A DNA stretch of 64,000 nucleotides from Treponema sp. (GTDB lineage: Bacteria > Spirochaetota > Spirochaetia > Treponematales > Breznakiellaceae). Where the stretch lies: NCBI GenBank assembly GCA_009777735.1, contig WRLF01000004.1, positions 99,925 through 163,924 of the forward strand, in the 5' to 3' direction. Within the stretch, counting starts at the first letter, position 1, and every line of letters starts with the position of its first letter. This document shows, in pieces, positions 53,178 to 61,160 of the stretch. The notes beneath the pieces were generated by a model. That model was not told the origin of the DNA, did no database searches, and saw only the letters and a program-made list of their open reading frames with translations. Both the position numbers and the translations under genes were made by a program.

Positions 53178-55058
53178 TTAAGCTCCCAGTCTCATCAATG
53201 TATCAAGCATTGAATTAACGGTAGATATAAAACGCGCGGCGGCATTGTAGCCATGCTGGTAGCGGAGCATGTTGGCAAGTTCTTCATCAACATTCACACC
53301 GGAAATTGAGTCGCGCATATCGCGCAGTTCCTTCATGATAATATTTTCCGTTGTCAAAGACCGCTCGCTCCGCTCTCCGTGTAAACCGACGCGGGCAACA
53401 GAATCGGCAAAATAATCATCAAATGTCGAATGACGGCCGACCATGACCGGGTTGTTCCGTATTGATGCAATTGCCGCAGCGGCATCGCCATTGCCGGGAT
53501 TGGCAGTGTTACCGTTAACGCCGAAACCGGATGCAACAGACATGGGATCTCTGACCAGGGCGGGATTTACTTCGATCCAGCCGGATGGATGGGAAATGGG
53601 GGCAACGGCGAAACTCGCCCCGTCACGCAGGGTGTTTACCGCATCGGCTGTACCCCAGTCGTATGTTCCCCCTTCAACGCCGCCCAGCAGACCGGCGTAC
53701 CCGGTAAGGAAATGCCCGGTATCGCTGACATGCCGAATAACAAAATCAGGGTTTTCCCTAACGCCGTTCACCGGCTCGGCCGTAGTTCCCTTGAGGGAAA
53801 GCCTGCCGTCACGATTGAGGCTTGCTACAACCTCGGCGCCGGAATTGTTAATCCTGCTGATAATATCCGCTATGGTGTCGGTTGAATTATACGGCACAAA
53901 GATATTGCCGTTTGCACCGGAAAGGGTGATTACCCCTTCAAGGCCGGGCTGTGCCTGCGCTTCAAGTACATGCTGCCCGTTTATCCGGTAAATATAACTG
54001 GAATCAAATTCACCGTCGCCGGAACGGTCGTAGTTGCCGTTAACATTGGGAACAAAAGGATATTCGGAAAAGAATTCAATGCCGGTATTGCCGTTTATCC
54101 CGTATCCGTCTCGGTGAATTTCATTGACCAGATCAACAAAGTTCATGGTCATATTGTCCAGAGTCTGGATTTCATGGTTTATCGTTACATCGCGAAGCTC
54201 CAAAAGTGCACCCAGGCTCCCCCTTTGGAAACGTATTTCCTGCCCGGTATCCTGCCAGAAAATGTGTGCATAACCTTCAGTGTCAATGCCTCTGCGAAGA
54301 TCAAACTGCCGGCCTATCTGCCCCTGAACAACAGTAAATCCGGCAGTGTGAATCATAAATTCATCCGGATCGCTCGTTTCAATGGTTATGTCAATTATTT
54401 TCGAGAGTCTGTCAACCAGCAGGTCTCGGCGATCCATAAGGTCGTTGGGGTTATCACCCATTGCCTTTATCCGTTGAATATCGCCGTTAAGGGCTGCTAT
54501 CTGACGTGTTAAATCATTCACCCGTCCGACGGTAATTTCAATGTCACCGTTCACCTGATCCTGCAGGCCTTTGAGCCCGTGATAGCGGTTGTGTATACCG
54601 TCTATAAGCGTCTTTCCCCGCTCAATTACCGCATGACGCGGCGCAGCATCCGTAGGATATATTGAAAGTTCCTGCCAGGCATCCCAGAATTCGTCCATTT
54701 TCGATCGCACGGAATTCCCCCCCGGCTCAAGGTACAGCTGTTCCATTGAGCGAATGTACGGGTCACGTGCTTCCCAATACCCTTCATTGGATGCCTGCGC
54801 TACAATGCGCCGGTCAAGCAGCTGATCCCTCAGCCGTTCCACACGCTCAACAATAACGCCCTGACCTATCTGCCCGGCTGTTTCTGCACGGTTCAGTCCG
54901 GGAAGGTAAATCGGCTCAAATGCCGACATTTCTACGCGCTGCCGGGTATAACCTTCGGTTTTGGCATTAGTGATGTTATGCCCGGTAACATACTGGGCCT
55001 GTTGATGGGCCTGCACGCCCCGTTTTCCAATCTCAATTCCCATAAAAGTCGATGTCAT
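53178..55058 (-). CDS. flgK: Flagellar hook-associated protein FlgK (HAP1)
   Basis: 626 residues. N-terminal rod/hook motif GVQAHQQAQYVTGHNITNAK then EGYTRQRVEM; C-terminal NVDEELANMLRYQHGYNAAA and FISTVNSMLDTLMRL, typical of FlgK. The long middle forms beta domains. It joins hook and filament. The annotated N-terminus MTSTFMGIEIGKRG is the usual treponemal form. Confidence 0.94.
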   Translation of the reverse strand: MTSTFMGIEIGKRGVQAHQQAQYVTGHNITNAKTEGYTRQRVEMSAFEPIYLPGLNRAETAGQIGQGVIVERVERLRDQLLDRRIVAQASNEGYWEARDPYIRSMEQLYLEPGGNSVRSKMDEFWDAWQELSIYPTDAAPRHAVIERGKTLIDGIHNRYHGLKGLQDQVNGDIEITVGRVNDLTRQIAALNGDIQRIKAMGDNPNDLMDRRDLLVDRLSKIIDITIETSDPDEFMIHTAGFTVVQGQIGRQFDLRRGIDTEGYAHIFWQDTGQEIRFQRGSLGALLELRDVTINHEIQTLDNMTMNFVDLVNEIHRDGYGINGNTGIEFFSEYPFVPNVNGNYDRSGDGEFDSSYIYRINGQHVLEAQAQPGLEGVITLSGANGNIFVPYNSTDTIADIISRINNSGAEVVASLNRDGRLSLKGTTAEPVNGVRENPDFVIRHVSDTGHFLTGYAGLLGGVEGGTYDWGTADAVNTLRDGASFAVAPISHPSGWIEVNPALVRDPMSVASGFGVNGNTANPGNGDAAAAIASIRNNPVMVGRHSTFDDYFADSVARVGLHGERSERSLTTENIIMKELRDMRDSISGVNVDEELANMLRYQHGYNAAARFISTVNSMLDTLMRLGA

Positions 55059-55076
55059 AGTGTTGTACCTCTCTTG

Positions 55077-55532
55077 TTAAAAACAACGGTTGAGAACCAT
55101 GCTGCGCATATCATGAGAAACAGGTATCCCATGCGGCGTGTATAATTTGCCGCCCCGGTCGGGGAAGGCAATTTCAAAAAAACCTGCCAGGGTAGCGCGC
55201 ACACCGGCAATATACCCCATGAGCGCATCACCTGCCGCCTGAACCTTTAAGGCTTCCAATTTCAAATTGCGGTAAATTCCGGTCAGCTCGTTACGCTGTT
55301 CCGCCTGAAATTGAACGACAAAGGTATAAAAACCGCCGGTAAAAAGCCGCTCCCTTTCATCTTCAAGAACGGCAAATTCCTCCCGAGTTCCGTCCAGTTC
55401 CTTAAAATGAACATCAAAATCGACCCATTCCCGGTTCATAACCGCTTCCATGATCGTGTTTTGCAGCGTTTCAATACGCTGTATCAGTTCAATTTCTTTC
55501 AGTAAAATGCCCTTGCATTCATCGAATAGCAT
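55077..55532 (-). CDS. flgN: FlgN-type flagellar export chaperone
   Basis: 151 residues, mostly helical, in the FlgN position directly before flgK. Residues QRIETLQNTIMEAVMNREW then FKELDGTREEFAVLEDERE match the helical pattern, but sequence identity in this family is low. It would keep FlgK and FlgL export-competent. Its promoter looks like a sigma-28 site. Confidence 0.75.
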   Translation of the reverse strand: MLFDECKGILLKEIELIQRIETLQNTIMEAVMNREWVDFDVHFKELDGTREEFAVLEDERERLFTGGFYTFVVQFQAEQRNELTGIYRNLKLEALKVQAAGDALMGYIAGVRATLAGFFEIAFPDRGGKLYTPHGIPVSHDMRSMVLNRCF

Positions 55533-55568
55533 CCTTGCATTACCTCCATGAGAGATTCCTCACTATCT

Positions 55569-55595
55569 GTATCGGCGTTTGAAAATAAAGGTTGA
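55569..55595 (-). promoter_or_regulatory. Sigma-28 (FliA)-like promoter of the flgN-flgK-flgL-fliW-csrA operon
   Basis: Minus strand TCAACCTT (55595-55588), 11 bp, GCCGATAC (55576-55569). The -10 matches GCCGATAA at 7 of 8 bases and the -35 matches TAAAGTTT at 5 of 8. It lies 37 bp before flgN. Confidence 0.6.
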
Positions 55596-55631
55596 GTGAA
55601 ATCTCAATCTAATATATCGACTTGGTAACAC

Positions 55632-55851
55632 ACCGGCGGCGGCGGGGTAACGGTCCGTCAAAACAGGCCGGGGAATCTGCTTGCGAAGCCGCTCGGCTGC
55701 TTAAATACATATCGTATGTTTTCTATCGAAGAATACGGGTTTAAGCAGCCGGGCAATTATTCGCTCTCCAATTTCTACATTTACTCACACGTCTTCTCCA
55801 GCAGGGAATCCGGCAAATGTTTTGCCGGCCCGCTTCCCCCGCCGCCGCCGG
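55632..55851. other. Nested inverted repeats, candidate structured RNA or mobile remnant
   Basis: Outer arms: perfect 16 bp, ACCGGCGGCGGCGGGG at 55632-55647 and its complement at 55836-55851. Inner arms: perfect 12 bp, CGGCTGCTTAAA at 55694-55705 and complement at 55740-55751. A third hairpin, CCGGCAAA-TGT-TTTGCCGG, lies at 55809-55827. The roughly 220-nt stretch therefore folds as a closed multi-branch structure on either strand. No convincing gene lies inside. Confidence 0.6.
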
Positions 55852-55901
55852 TCTGGTGTCCAGTGCATTTGGTTTGAGGTTTCCTTTATTGATAGATAAG
55901 A

Positions 55902-56034
55902 GGGTGCTTTGTGATAGGGGGAGCGTTTGCAGGGGCGGCACGTTTGCCACTGACACCCGCCTTATCATGCTTTAGGGGGATACATTGCTGCTTTATTCAG
56001 TGGGTTATCAATGGGGGTGCTTTGTAATAGGGGG
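55902..56034. repeat. Direct repeat GGGTGCTTTGTRATAGGGGG in the same intergenic region
   Basis: Two 20-bp copies, 55902-55921 and 56015-56034, differing at one base (G/A), 113 bp apart, between the palindromic region and the promoter of the secreted protein gene. No gene lies between them; the 93 bp hold another short G-rich stretch. Confidence 0.65.
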
Positions 56035-56045
56035 TAGTAAAAGTA

Positions 56046-56074
56046 TTGTGATTTTAAAGTTTTTCCCCTATATT
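56046..56074 (+). promoter_or_regulatory. Promoter of the secreted-protein gene, same cassette as at 49.8 kb
   Basis: TTGTGA (56046-56051), 17 bp ending in AAAGTTTTTCCCC, TATATT (56069-56074). The sequence from AGTATTG to CCTATA is shared with the duplicated cassette at 49821-49901, in front of an unrelated gene. Confidence 0.65.
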
Positions 56075-56110
56075 TGTAGTTATCCACCATCTGCATTAAG
56101 GAGAATTGGT

Positions 56111-56965
56111 ATGAAAAAAGCAGTCTTAATCGGTTTTATCATGTGTTTATTTATAGCACAATTAGCCAGCCAGCAAAATTCCGGAATTATACCTGGATCA
56201 ACCTATAGAGGCAGAACCTCCCAGACTCCCAGTGATTTTATTAGTTATATTCGATTTTCGTCCAATAACAGGATAGAACTGTGGGATCAACATGAAGTCC
56301 CGGATGAGAATCCAAGCAGGAGGAATATTAGAACCGGTACATATTCCATTCGTAATAGAAATGGTTTGGATTTCCTGACTGTTTCCTGGAGTTCCGGTAC
56401 ACGGGAAGAATATTTAGTTTTATTAAACAATTCCAGAGGGGATATATTTTTATATACATCAAATTCCATTCAATTTTTTGGAAATAATGATTCATTTTGG
56501 ACAGGTTATGCACAAATTGGAGATGATTCCTGGATTAGAGCGTCTTCTTCATTGAGGGAAACCATAGGCGGAAGGGTTGTGGTTTATACCCCGGAAAGAT
56601 TGGGAACAAGAATTGGTGAGTGCTGGGTTCCGGTTAATGAATTAAATGAGCGTTTAACACTTACAATTAGTTCAGCCAGCCAGTTGAGTGGTGATGAACT
56701 CTATATTTCATCAGGATTTGTATCATTTACGAATCCAAATTTATTTACAGATAATTCCCGAATGAGGAGAATTCGTGTATCAGATAATTTTGGAAACTCA
56801 AGAATTATTGTATTATTGGATACGCCACATTTTCAATCAATTTCATTGAGCGATTTTGAGCTTAATCATGAAACATGGACATATGTTTTAACTATTGAGA
56901 TATTGGATGTGTACCCGGGGACAAGATACCGTCACACCTGTGTCAATGCTATCTACTATTATTAG
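56111..56965 (+). CDS. Secreted protein with NADase-type glycan-binding (discoidin-like) C-terminus
   Basis: 284 residues from the ATG at 56111 (AAGGAG 7 bp upstream); the frame is open further up but without a site. Residues 1-21 are a signal peptide ending LASQQ, with no lipobox Cys. Residues about 22-150 are beta-rich without a recognised family. Residues about 165-284 resemble a secreted glycan-binding module (LTLTISSASQLSGDELYISS, then IEILDVYPGTRYRHTCVNAI). AT-rich relative to its neighbours. Probably periplasmic or surface. Confidence 0.6.
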   Translation: MKKAVLIGFIMCLFIAQLASQQNSGIIPGSTYRGRTSQTPSDFISYIRFSSNNRIELWDQHEVPDENPSRRNIRTGTYSIRNRNGLDFLTVSWSSGTREEYLVLLNNSRGDIFLYTSNSIQFFGNNDSFWTGYAQIGDDSWIRASSSLRETIGGRVVVYTPERLGTRIGECWVPVNELNERLTLTISSASQLSGDELYISSGFVSFTNPNLFTDNSRMRRIRVSDNFGNSRIIVLLDTPHFQSISLSDFELNHETWTYVLTIEILDVYPGTRYRHTCVNAIYYY

Positions 56966-57075
56966 TCAAGGGGCTTGTTCTAACAGGATATAACCTGCCC
57001 TCTTACCGATTTTGTAAAATTTTCACCATATTCTCAGTAATTTACATAAACCAATCCCCATGCCAATGCCGGATA

Positions 57076-57123
57076 TTGTTTAGATACAAAGAAAGCTGTA
57101 TATTGTAAACAACACAATTACAA
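57076..57123 (+). promoter_or_regulatory. Rubrerythrin promoter with palindromic operator
   Basis: TTGTTT (57076-57081), 17 bp, TATATT (57099-57104), overlapped by the inverted repeat TTGTAA-N9-TTACAA (57103-57123). Position over the start site suits repression by a Fur/PerR-type peroxide sensor, which often controls rubrerythrin; the regulator is not shown. Confidence 0.5.
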
Positions 57124-57139
57124 TGATGGAGGACTAAAG

Positions 57140-57682
57140 ATGAAAAAATGGATTTGTTCAGTATGCGGTTATGGACACACAGGTGATCAGCCGCCGGCAC
57201 AGTGCCCCCAATGTAAAGCTCCGGCGGAAAAGTTCAAGGAACAGTCTGCTGATGCGGCTTTTGCTGCAGAGCATGTTGTTGGCGTTGCCAAGGACGTTGA
57301 TGCCGGCATTGTAAAAGATTTGCAGGCGAATTTTAACGGCGAATGCTGCGAAGTGGGTATGTACCTGGCAATGGCCCGTGTAGCCCACCGGGAAGGCTAT
57401 CCCGAAATAGGCCTGTACTGGGAAAAAGCGGCCTGGGAAGAAGCAGAACACGCCGCCAAGTTTGCAGAGCTTTTAGGTGAAGTTATTACCGACAGCACAA
57501 AGAAAAACCTTGAGATGCGGATCGAGGCGGAATTCGGCGCCTGTGCCGGTAAAACAGACGTTGCCAAACGTGCCAAAGAATTGGGCCTGGACGCAATCCA
57601 TGACACCGTTCACGAAATGGCCCGCGATGAAGCCCGTCACTGCGCCGCTTTTAAGGGTTTATTGAAACGATACTTTAGCTAA
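57140..57682 (+). CDS. rbr: Rubrerythrin with N-terminal rubredoxin domain
   Basis: 180 residues. A rubredoxin-like FeCys4 knuckle comes first (WICSVCGYG then CPQCKAPAEKF, residues 5-30), followed by the diiron four-helix domain with Glu/His ligands in GECCEVGMYLAMARVAHREG, WEEAEHAAKFAELLG and MARDEARHCAAFKG. This reversed order is found in anaerobes. It reduces hydrogen peroxide to water, protecting the cell from oxygen. GGAGG stands 7 bp before ATG. The last 8 bp overlap the end of ligA on the other strand. Confidence 0.94.
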   Translation: MKKWICSVCGYGHTGDQPPAQCPQCKAPAEKFKEQSADAAFAAEHVVGVAKDVDAGIVKDLQANFNGECCEVGMYLAMARVAHREGYPEIGLYWEKAAWEEAEHAAKFAELLGEVITDSTKKNLEMRIEAEFGACAGKTDVAKRAKELGLDAIHDTVHEMARDEARHCAAFKGLLKRYFS

Positions 57683-59684
57683 ACAACTCTCCCTGTATTG
57701 ACGGCTTCATACTCGCGGTATTATTCGTTTCCGCCAGTAATGCCGAAAACTGTTGTTCGTCAATGACAGGTATTCCCAACTCGCGGGCTTTTTTATTTTT
57801 TGCCGAGCCGGATTGCGGGGTGTTCGTGACGAGGTAGGACAGACCTTTAACCACCGATGTTTTAACCGACGCCCCCAATACTTTTACTTTTTCTTCGGCC
57901 TGAGTGCGCTTCATGGAGACAAGTTCTCCGGTAAAACAAAACGACTTTCCGCGCAACAGCAGAGAATCTTCCGGCGGCGGATCGGCAATGCTGATAATAC
58001 TGGTTGCCGCACCTGGTTGAGGTGATAGTACTGCATCCATTTCAGCGGCTGTTTCAACAAGACCGTCAACAATTGCCTTGGCGGTTATTTCTCCCAAACC
58101 GTGAACGGCGGCAAGGTCTTCCACCGAAGCATCCCGGAGTTTTGCCAAAGTGTCAAATCCGGCGGCGGCAATTTTTTCCATGGTGGTTTCAGCGATGCCT
58201 TCAAGATCAAAACCCGCAATAAAAACCGCCAGTGAAAGTTCTCTCGGCGTTTGAATATGACGTATAACCTTGGCGGAGGAAAGCTCTCCCATACGCTCAT
58301 AATCAGCAAGCTCTTCGGCGGTTAGTGTGTATAAATCCGCTATATGCCGCACCCTGCCTTTATCAAACAACTGACGGAGTAATTTATCGCCTAACTCACG
58401 AATGTCAAGCACAGAAACCCATTTTTCCAGCCGGTGATGCAGGCGTTTAGGGCAAGCGGCATTGGGGCAGTACAAACGGGTACCCGCATCCACTAAATCC
58501 GCGCCGCATACAGCACAGCGGTCAGGGATGGTTATTTCCTGAAAGCCAGAGGTAAAAGCTGACGGAGGTAATGCCCCTTCCGGCGCGAGTTTTTCGATCT
58601 TGGGGATTATCTCGCCGCGTTTTACCACACACACCGCAGAGCCGATTTTTAAATCCATGGAACGAATCATGTCGGGGTTATTAAGGTTGGCCCGCTGCAC
58701 GGTGGTTCCGGCCAGTTGCACCGGATCGAAAATGCCGATGGGAGTATACGTCGCGCCGGATTCGCTCCAGGCAACTACCCTGAGTATGCTTATGGCGGTT
58801 TCAAGTTCAAACTTAAAGGCAATCTGTTTTTCCGGCCGGGTGCGGCGCAGGTCGGTCATATCAATGGTTATATCCTTGACGACAAGGCCGTCAATCCCAA
58901 AGGGAAGGCTGTCTCGTTTGGCTCCTACATCATCACGGAAGGCAATGACTTCATCAACACTACCGCATAATTTAGTAGTAGCAATCTGAAACCCCTGTTT
59001 TTCCAGCCATTGTATTTTGTGCATTTCATCGGAGAAATAACCGTCATCGCCTGCCGCCGCCGCATCATAGGCAACGAACATAAGGTCTTCACAGCCGCAG
59101 CCGTCCTTGCGGCGCATGATCCCGCTGGAGATATTACGGCTGTTGGGATTATCAGCATGTTTTTTTTTCCAGACATCACGGGGCATTACCACTTCGCCCC
59201 TTACCCCGCCCGAAAAAGGCAGGGTTAGTTTTTCAGGCACATGCGCCATGCGGCGGGCATTGGCGGTAATGTCGTCTCCGGTTATCCCGTCACCGCGAGT
59301 AACGGCCCTTACCAGCCTGCCTTGTTCGTATTGCAGTTCAAGGCTTGCCCCGTCAAGTTTGTATTGAACGATGAATTGCGACAGACCGGTTTTGATTGCC
59401 CATGCGCGGAATTCTTCGGGGTTGGCGGCTTTGTCCTGGCTGCCCATGAGGAGTATATGGCGCGTTTTTGGAAAACCGTCAATGCCAAAAACAGCATCGC
59501 TCCCCACCCCTACCCTATTGATCACATCGCTGTCAGGCGCAAGGTTTTTCAGTTCATCCCACAGGATGTCAAATTCATCATCGGAAATTTCCGGCTCGCC
59601 GTCGTAATATGACTTTTGATATTTGAGTATCAATATTTCAAGGGTTTTTTGCCGTTCAAGGGCTGTTTTGTCTTTACGCGTCAT
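57675..59684 (-). CDS. ligA: NAD-dependent DNA ligase
   Basis: 669 residues. Seals nicks during replication and repair. Adenylation Lys 109 in VQYKLDGASLEL; the preceding region reads HILLMGSQDKA instead of the usual HxxPMLSL, a divergent subgroup. Nucleotidyltransferase motif LVVKDITIDM, OB-fold, a zinc finger (CAVCGADL, CPNAACPKR), helix-hairpin-helix repeats (AVHGLGEITAKAIVDG), and a C-terminal BRCT domain (about 590-669, GKSFCFTGELVSM). No ribosome-binding site stands before the ATG; the leader is a run of A residues. Convergent overlap with rbr. Confidence 0.94.
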   Translation of the reverse strand: MTRKDKTALERQKTLEILILKYQKSYYDGEPEISDDEFDILWDELKNLAPDSDVINRVGVGSDAVFGIDGFPKTRHILLMGSQDKAANPEEFRAWAIKTGLSQFIVQYKLDGASLELQYEQGRLVRAVTRGDGITGDDITANARRMAHVPEKLTLPFSGGVRGEVVMPRDVWKKKHADNPNSRNISSGIMRRKDGCGCEDLMFVAYDAAAAGDDGYFSDEMHKIQWLEKQGFQIATTKLCGSVDEVIAFRDDVGAKRDSLPFGIDGLVVKDITIDMTDLRRTRPEKQIAFKFELETAISILRVVAWSESGATYTPIGIFDPVQLAGTTVQRANLNNPDMIRSMDLKIGSAVCVVKRGEIIPKIEKLAPEGALPPSAFTSGFQEITIPDRCAVCGADLVDAGTRLYCPNAACPKRLHHRLEKWVSVLDIRELGDKLLRQLFDKGRVRHIADLYTLTAEELADYERMGELSSAKVIRHIQTPRELSLAVFIAGFDLEGIAETTMEKIAAAGFDTLAKLRDASVEDLAAVHGLGEITAKAIVDGLVETAAEMDAVLSPQPGAATSIISIADPPPEDSLLLRGKSFCFTGELVSMKRTQAEEKVKVLGASVKTSVVKGLSYLVTNTPQSGSAKNKKARELGIPVIDEQQFSALLAETNNTASMKPSIQGELFS

Positions 59685-59711
59685 GGTGATATTTTTTTTT
59701 AAAAAGGAGCT

Positions 59712-59825
59712 TTAGGCGGTTTCCATCTCGTTGTTTTTGGCTTTTTTTCCGTTACCCGTCAGTGCGTAAATAGTGAAAATTATAGCTGGAATTAAAGGCA
59801 TACAGAGCAAAATTATCAAATTCAT
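59712..59825 (-). CDS. 37-residue single-span membrane protein
   Basis: AGGAGG stands 6 bp before the ATG, and the ATG overlaps the stop of the upstream 71-residue gene (TAATG), so translation is coupled. One hydrophobic segment (NLIILLCMPLIPAIIFTIYA) is followed by a positively charged tail GNGKKAKNNEMETA. Function unknown. It sits between the 71-residue membrane protein and ligA. Confidence 0.65.
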   Translation of the reverse strand: MNLIILLCMPLIPAIIFTIYALTGNGKKAKNNEMETA

Positions 59826-60040
59826 TATTCTCCTCCTGCTGATGTCAGCAAAATGATTCCCGTAGTAACTAATATCAATGCAATACCTCCGCCGACAAGA
59901 AGTAATGCTAAGTGATCATAATCGCCTCTGATAATAGTTCCTAATACAAGGCTTGCAAATGTAAGGTTTCCGAAATTGACCAATACTTTGCCAACTTCCT
60001 TTGTAGCTCTTTTCTTTCTGCTTGGTTCCTTGCTTCCCAT
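59825..60040 (-). CDS. Small two-span membrane protein (DUF6722-like)
   Basis: 71 residues: a basic N-terminus (KEPSRKKRATKEVGK), then two hydrophobic segments (about 25-40 and 47-66) separated by IRGDYDH. This resembles small membrane proteins of the DUF6722 type; the assignment is tentative. No ribosome-binding site stands before the ATG, but a promoter -10 ends 6 bp before it, so the mRNA may be leaderless. Confidence 0.65.
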   Translation of the reverse strand: MGSKEPSRKKRATKEVGKVLVNFGNLTFASLVLGTIIRGDYDHLALLLVGGGIALILVTTGIILLTSAGGE

Positions 60041-60046
60041 GTGTCA

Positions 60047-60075
60047 AATATAGCACTTTTATCTAAAAATGACAA
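60047..60075 (-). promoter_or_regulatory. Promoter abutting the 71-residue membrane protein (candidate leaderless start)
   Basis: Minus strand TTGTCA (60075-60070), 17 bp, TATATT (60052-60047), then TGACAC and the ATG at 60040. The expected start point is the A of that ATG. Confidence 0.6.
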
Positions 60076-60080
60076 GAAAA

Positions 60081-60307
60081 AACCTGTCCAATGTCGCCGT
60101 TCAAGGGCGGCATCGTATTTTAAAGCACCTGACACCATCTAATTTGTCTAAGCAGACATTTTCGGTGTCAGGCACTTTCGCGTTTCCGTATTTTACAATC
60201 TTTCCGAAGCTGTTCCAACCACTTGCGCCGATGTTGTGTCCAATGCCCTTAAACGTAACCGGCGGAAATTCCCTTCGCCGTCAATTCTGCCGGTAATTAC
60301 TACACTC
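60081..60307. repeat. Long direct repeat, copy A (end of the LpoB-like gene plus hairpin)
   Basis: 227 bp that recur at 63781-64000 with about 98% identity, a 7-bp deletion, and a few base changes. Contains the last 38 codons of the lipoprotein gene and its downstream hairpin (60122-60178). The second copy may extend beyond the window. Confidence 0.88.
60122..60178 (-). terminator. Hairpin downstream of the LpoB-like gene
   Basis: Outer arms AAAGCACCTGACACC and GGTGTCAGGCACTTT pair with two mismatches; an inner TGTCT-AAGC-AGACA hairpin fills the loop. On the minus strand it follows the stop codon by 15 bp and is succeeded by TTTAAAAT, so it may end transcription. Confidence 0.55.
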
Positions 60308-60966
60308 GCTCCGGCAATATGCCCAATGCTTGCGGCGGTATTATCATCAACTTCGCCGGATAAACCAAACTGCTGTTCAGCACGCACTCTGTCCAGTTCA
60401 GACCGGTCGATAATAGTATAGCCCAGTCTTCGTAAAATATGTTCAAGTTCACCGGTAAAAAATTCCGTTGTACTTCTGTCCTGAGCGGCAATATACACAA
60501 TGGCTATTCGCGCCCCAGCTGGAAAGTCTTTTGATACATCCTCTGACGCTCTTTCCAAAGCATTTTCCATATTTACTGCAGTTACAGCGCCTCGCTGTAC
60601 CACTCTGCCGTTTGCAGTAAATTCATGATTTGGAGCAACAAATTCCCTAACATTTTGTGGTGGAATCTGGTTTCCTTGAATCCAGGTAATATCGCGTATA
60701 TCTATATTGCCTTCAAATTCCTGTTGAGCGACTTCCAAAAGAGCTGCATAAGCTCTTTGATTTACTGCTGCTATACCAGCGGAAGTTCCTCTATTGGCAT
60801 TGTCTACAGCTAATGGCCCTTCAAATCTCGCTTGCACGGAACCAATAACATTATCATCCGAAGTAGAGGGCAGATAAATAACTGGTTCATTTGACGGATT
60901 ACTGGCACAAGACAGTAACAAACCAGCCAGTAAACTTAAAATCACCCAAAAATTCATTTTTTTCAT
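60193..60966 (-). CDS. CsgG/LpoB-like penicillin-binding-protein activator lipoprotein
   Basis: 257 residues. Lipoprotein signal (LLLSC, Cys 20). The C-terminal half (about 100-257) has the CsgG/LpoB fold pattern: GARIAIVYIAAQDRSTTEFF, a LEHILRRLGYTIIDRSELDRV segment, then GEVDDNTAASIGHIAGASVV and ITGRID. Relatives either activate peptidoglycan synthases from the outer membrane or form secretion channels; the latter would need curli genes, absent here. AGGAGG stands 5 bp before ATG. Its 3' end is duplicated at the right edge of the window. Confidence 0.8.
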   Translation of the reverse strand: MKKMNFWVILSLLAGLLLSCASNPSNEPVIYLPSTSDDNVIGSVQARFEGPLAVDNANRGTSAGIAAVNQRAYAALLEVAQQEFEGNIDIRDITWIQGNQIPPQNVREFVAPNHEFTANGRVVQRGAVTAVNMENALERASEDVSKDFPAGARIAIVYIAAQDRSTTEFFTGELEHILRRLGYTIIDRSELDRVRAEQQFGLSGEVDDNTAASIGHIAGASVVITGRIDGEGNFRRLRLRALDTTSAQVVGTASERL

Positions 60967-60994
60967 AAAATCCTCCTATGAAATTTTTACGTTT

Positions 60995-61160
60995 AATGCC
61001 CGCCGGCGGGTATCCGGCATAGCCGGACACCTTGGGAGTTTGCGGCAATACTGCAAACTCCATATAAGATGAACAAACCCATACGGGCTGTTGGTTGCTG
61101 TTTTTTACACAGAGCACTGCTCCCGAAACTCTGTGTCCTGCGCCTTTCGTTGAAAGGCGA
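60995..61160. other. Series of hairpins upstream of the LpoB-like gene
   Basis: Successive perfect inverted repeats: CCCGCCGGCGGG palindrome; TCCGGC-ATA-GCCGGA; GGAGTTTGC-N9-GCAAACTCC; CACAGAG-N14-CTCTGTG; CGCCTTTC-GTT-GAAAGGCG. They lie in the 200 bp before the gene and could form a structured mRNA leader or a small RNA. No protein gene is supported here. Confidence 0.55.

Noticed and set aside
55716..55877. 53-codon ORF inside the palindromic region (starts MFSIEEYGFKQPG, ends with a run of Pro)
   Set aside because: No ribosome-binding site, and its sequence is dictated by the inverted repeats and GC-rich arm (poly-Pro). No known family.
55741..55968. Minus-strand 75-codon ORF over the same region
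   Set aside because: Arg/Ser-rich shadow of repeats with no ribosome site and no domain.
60899..61117. Minus-strand ORF in the hairpin series before the LpoB-like gene
   Set aside because: Overlaps the real lipoprotein start and consists of hairpin sequence; no ribosome site.
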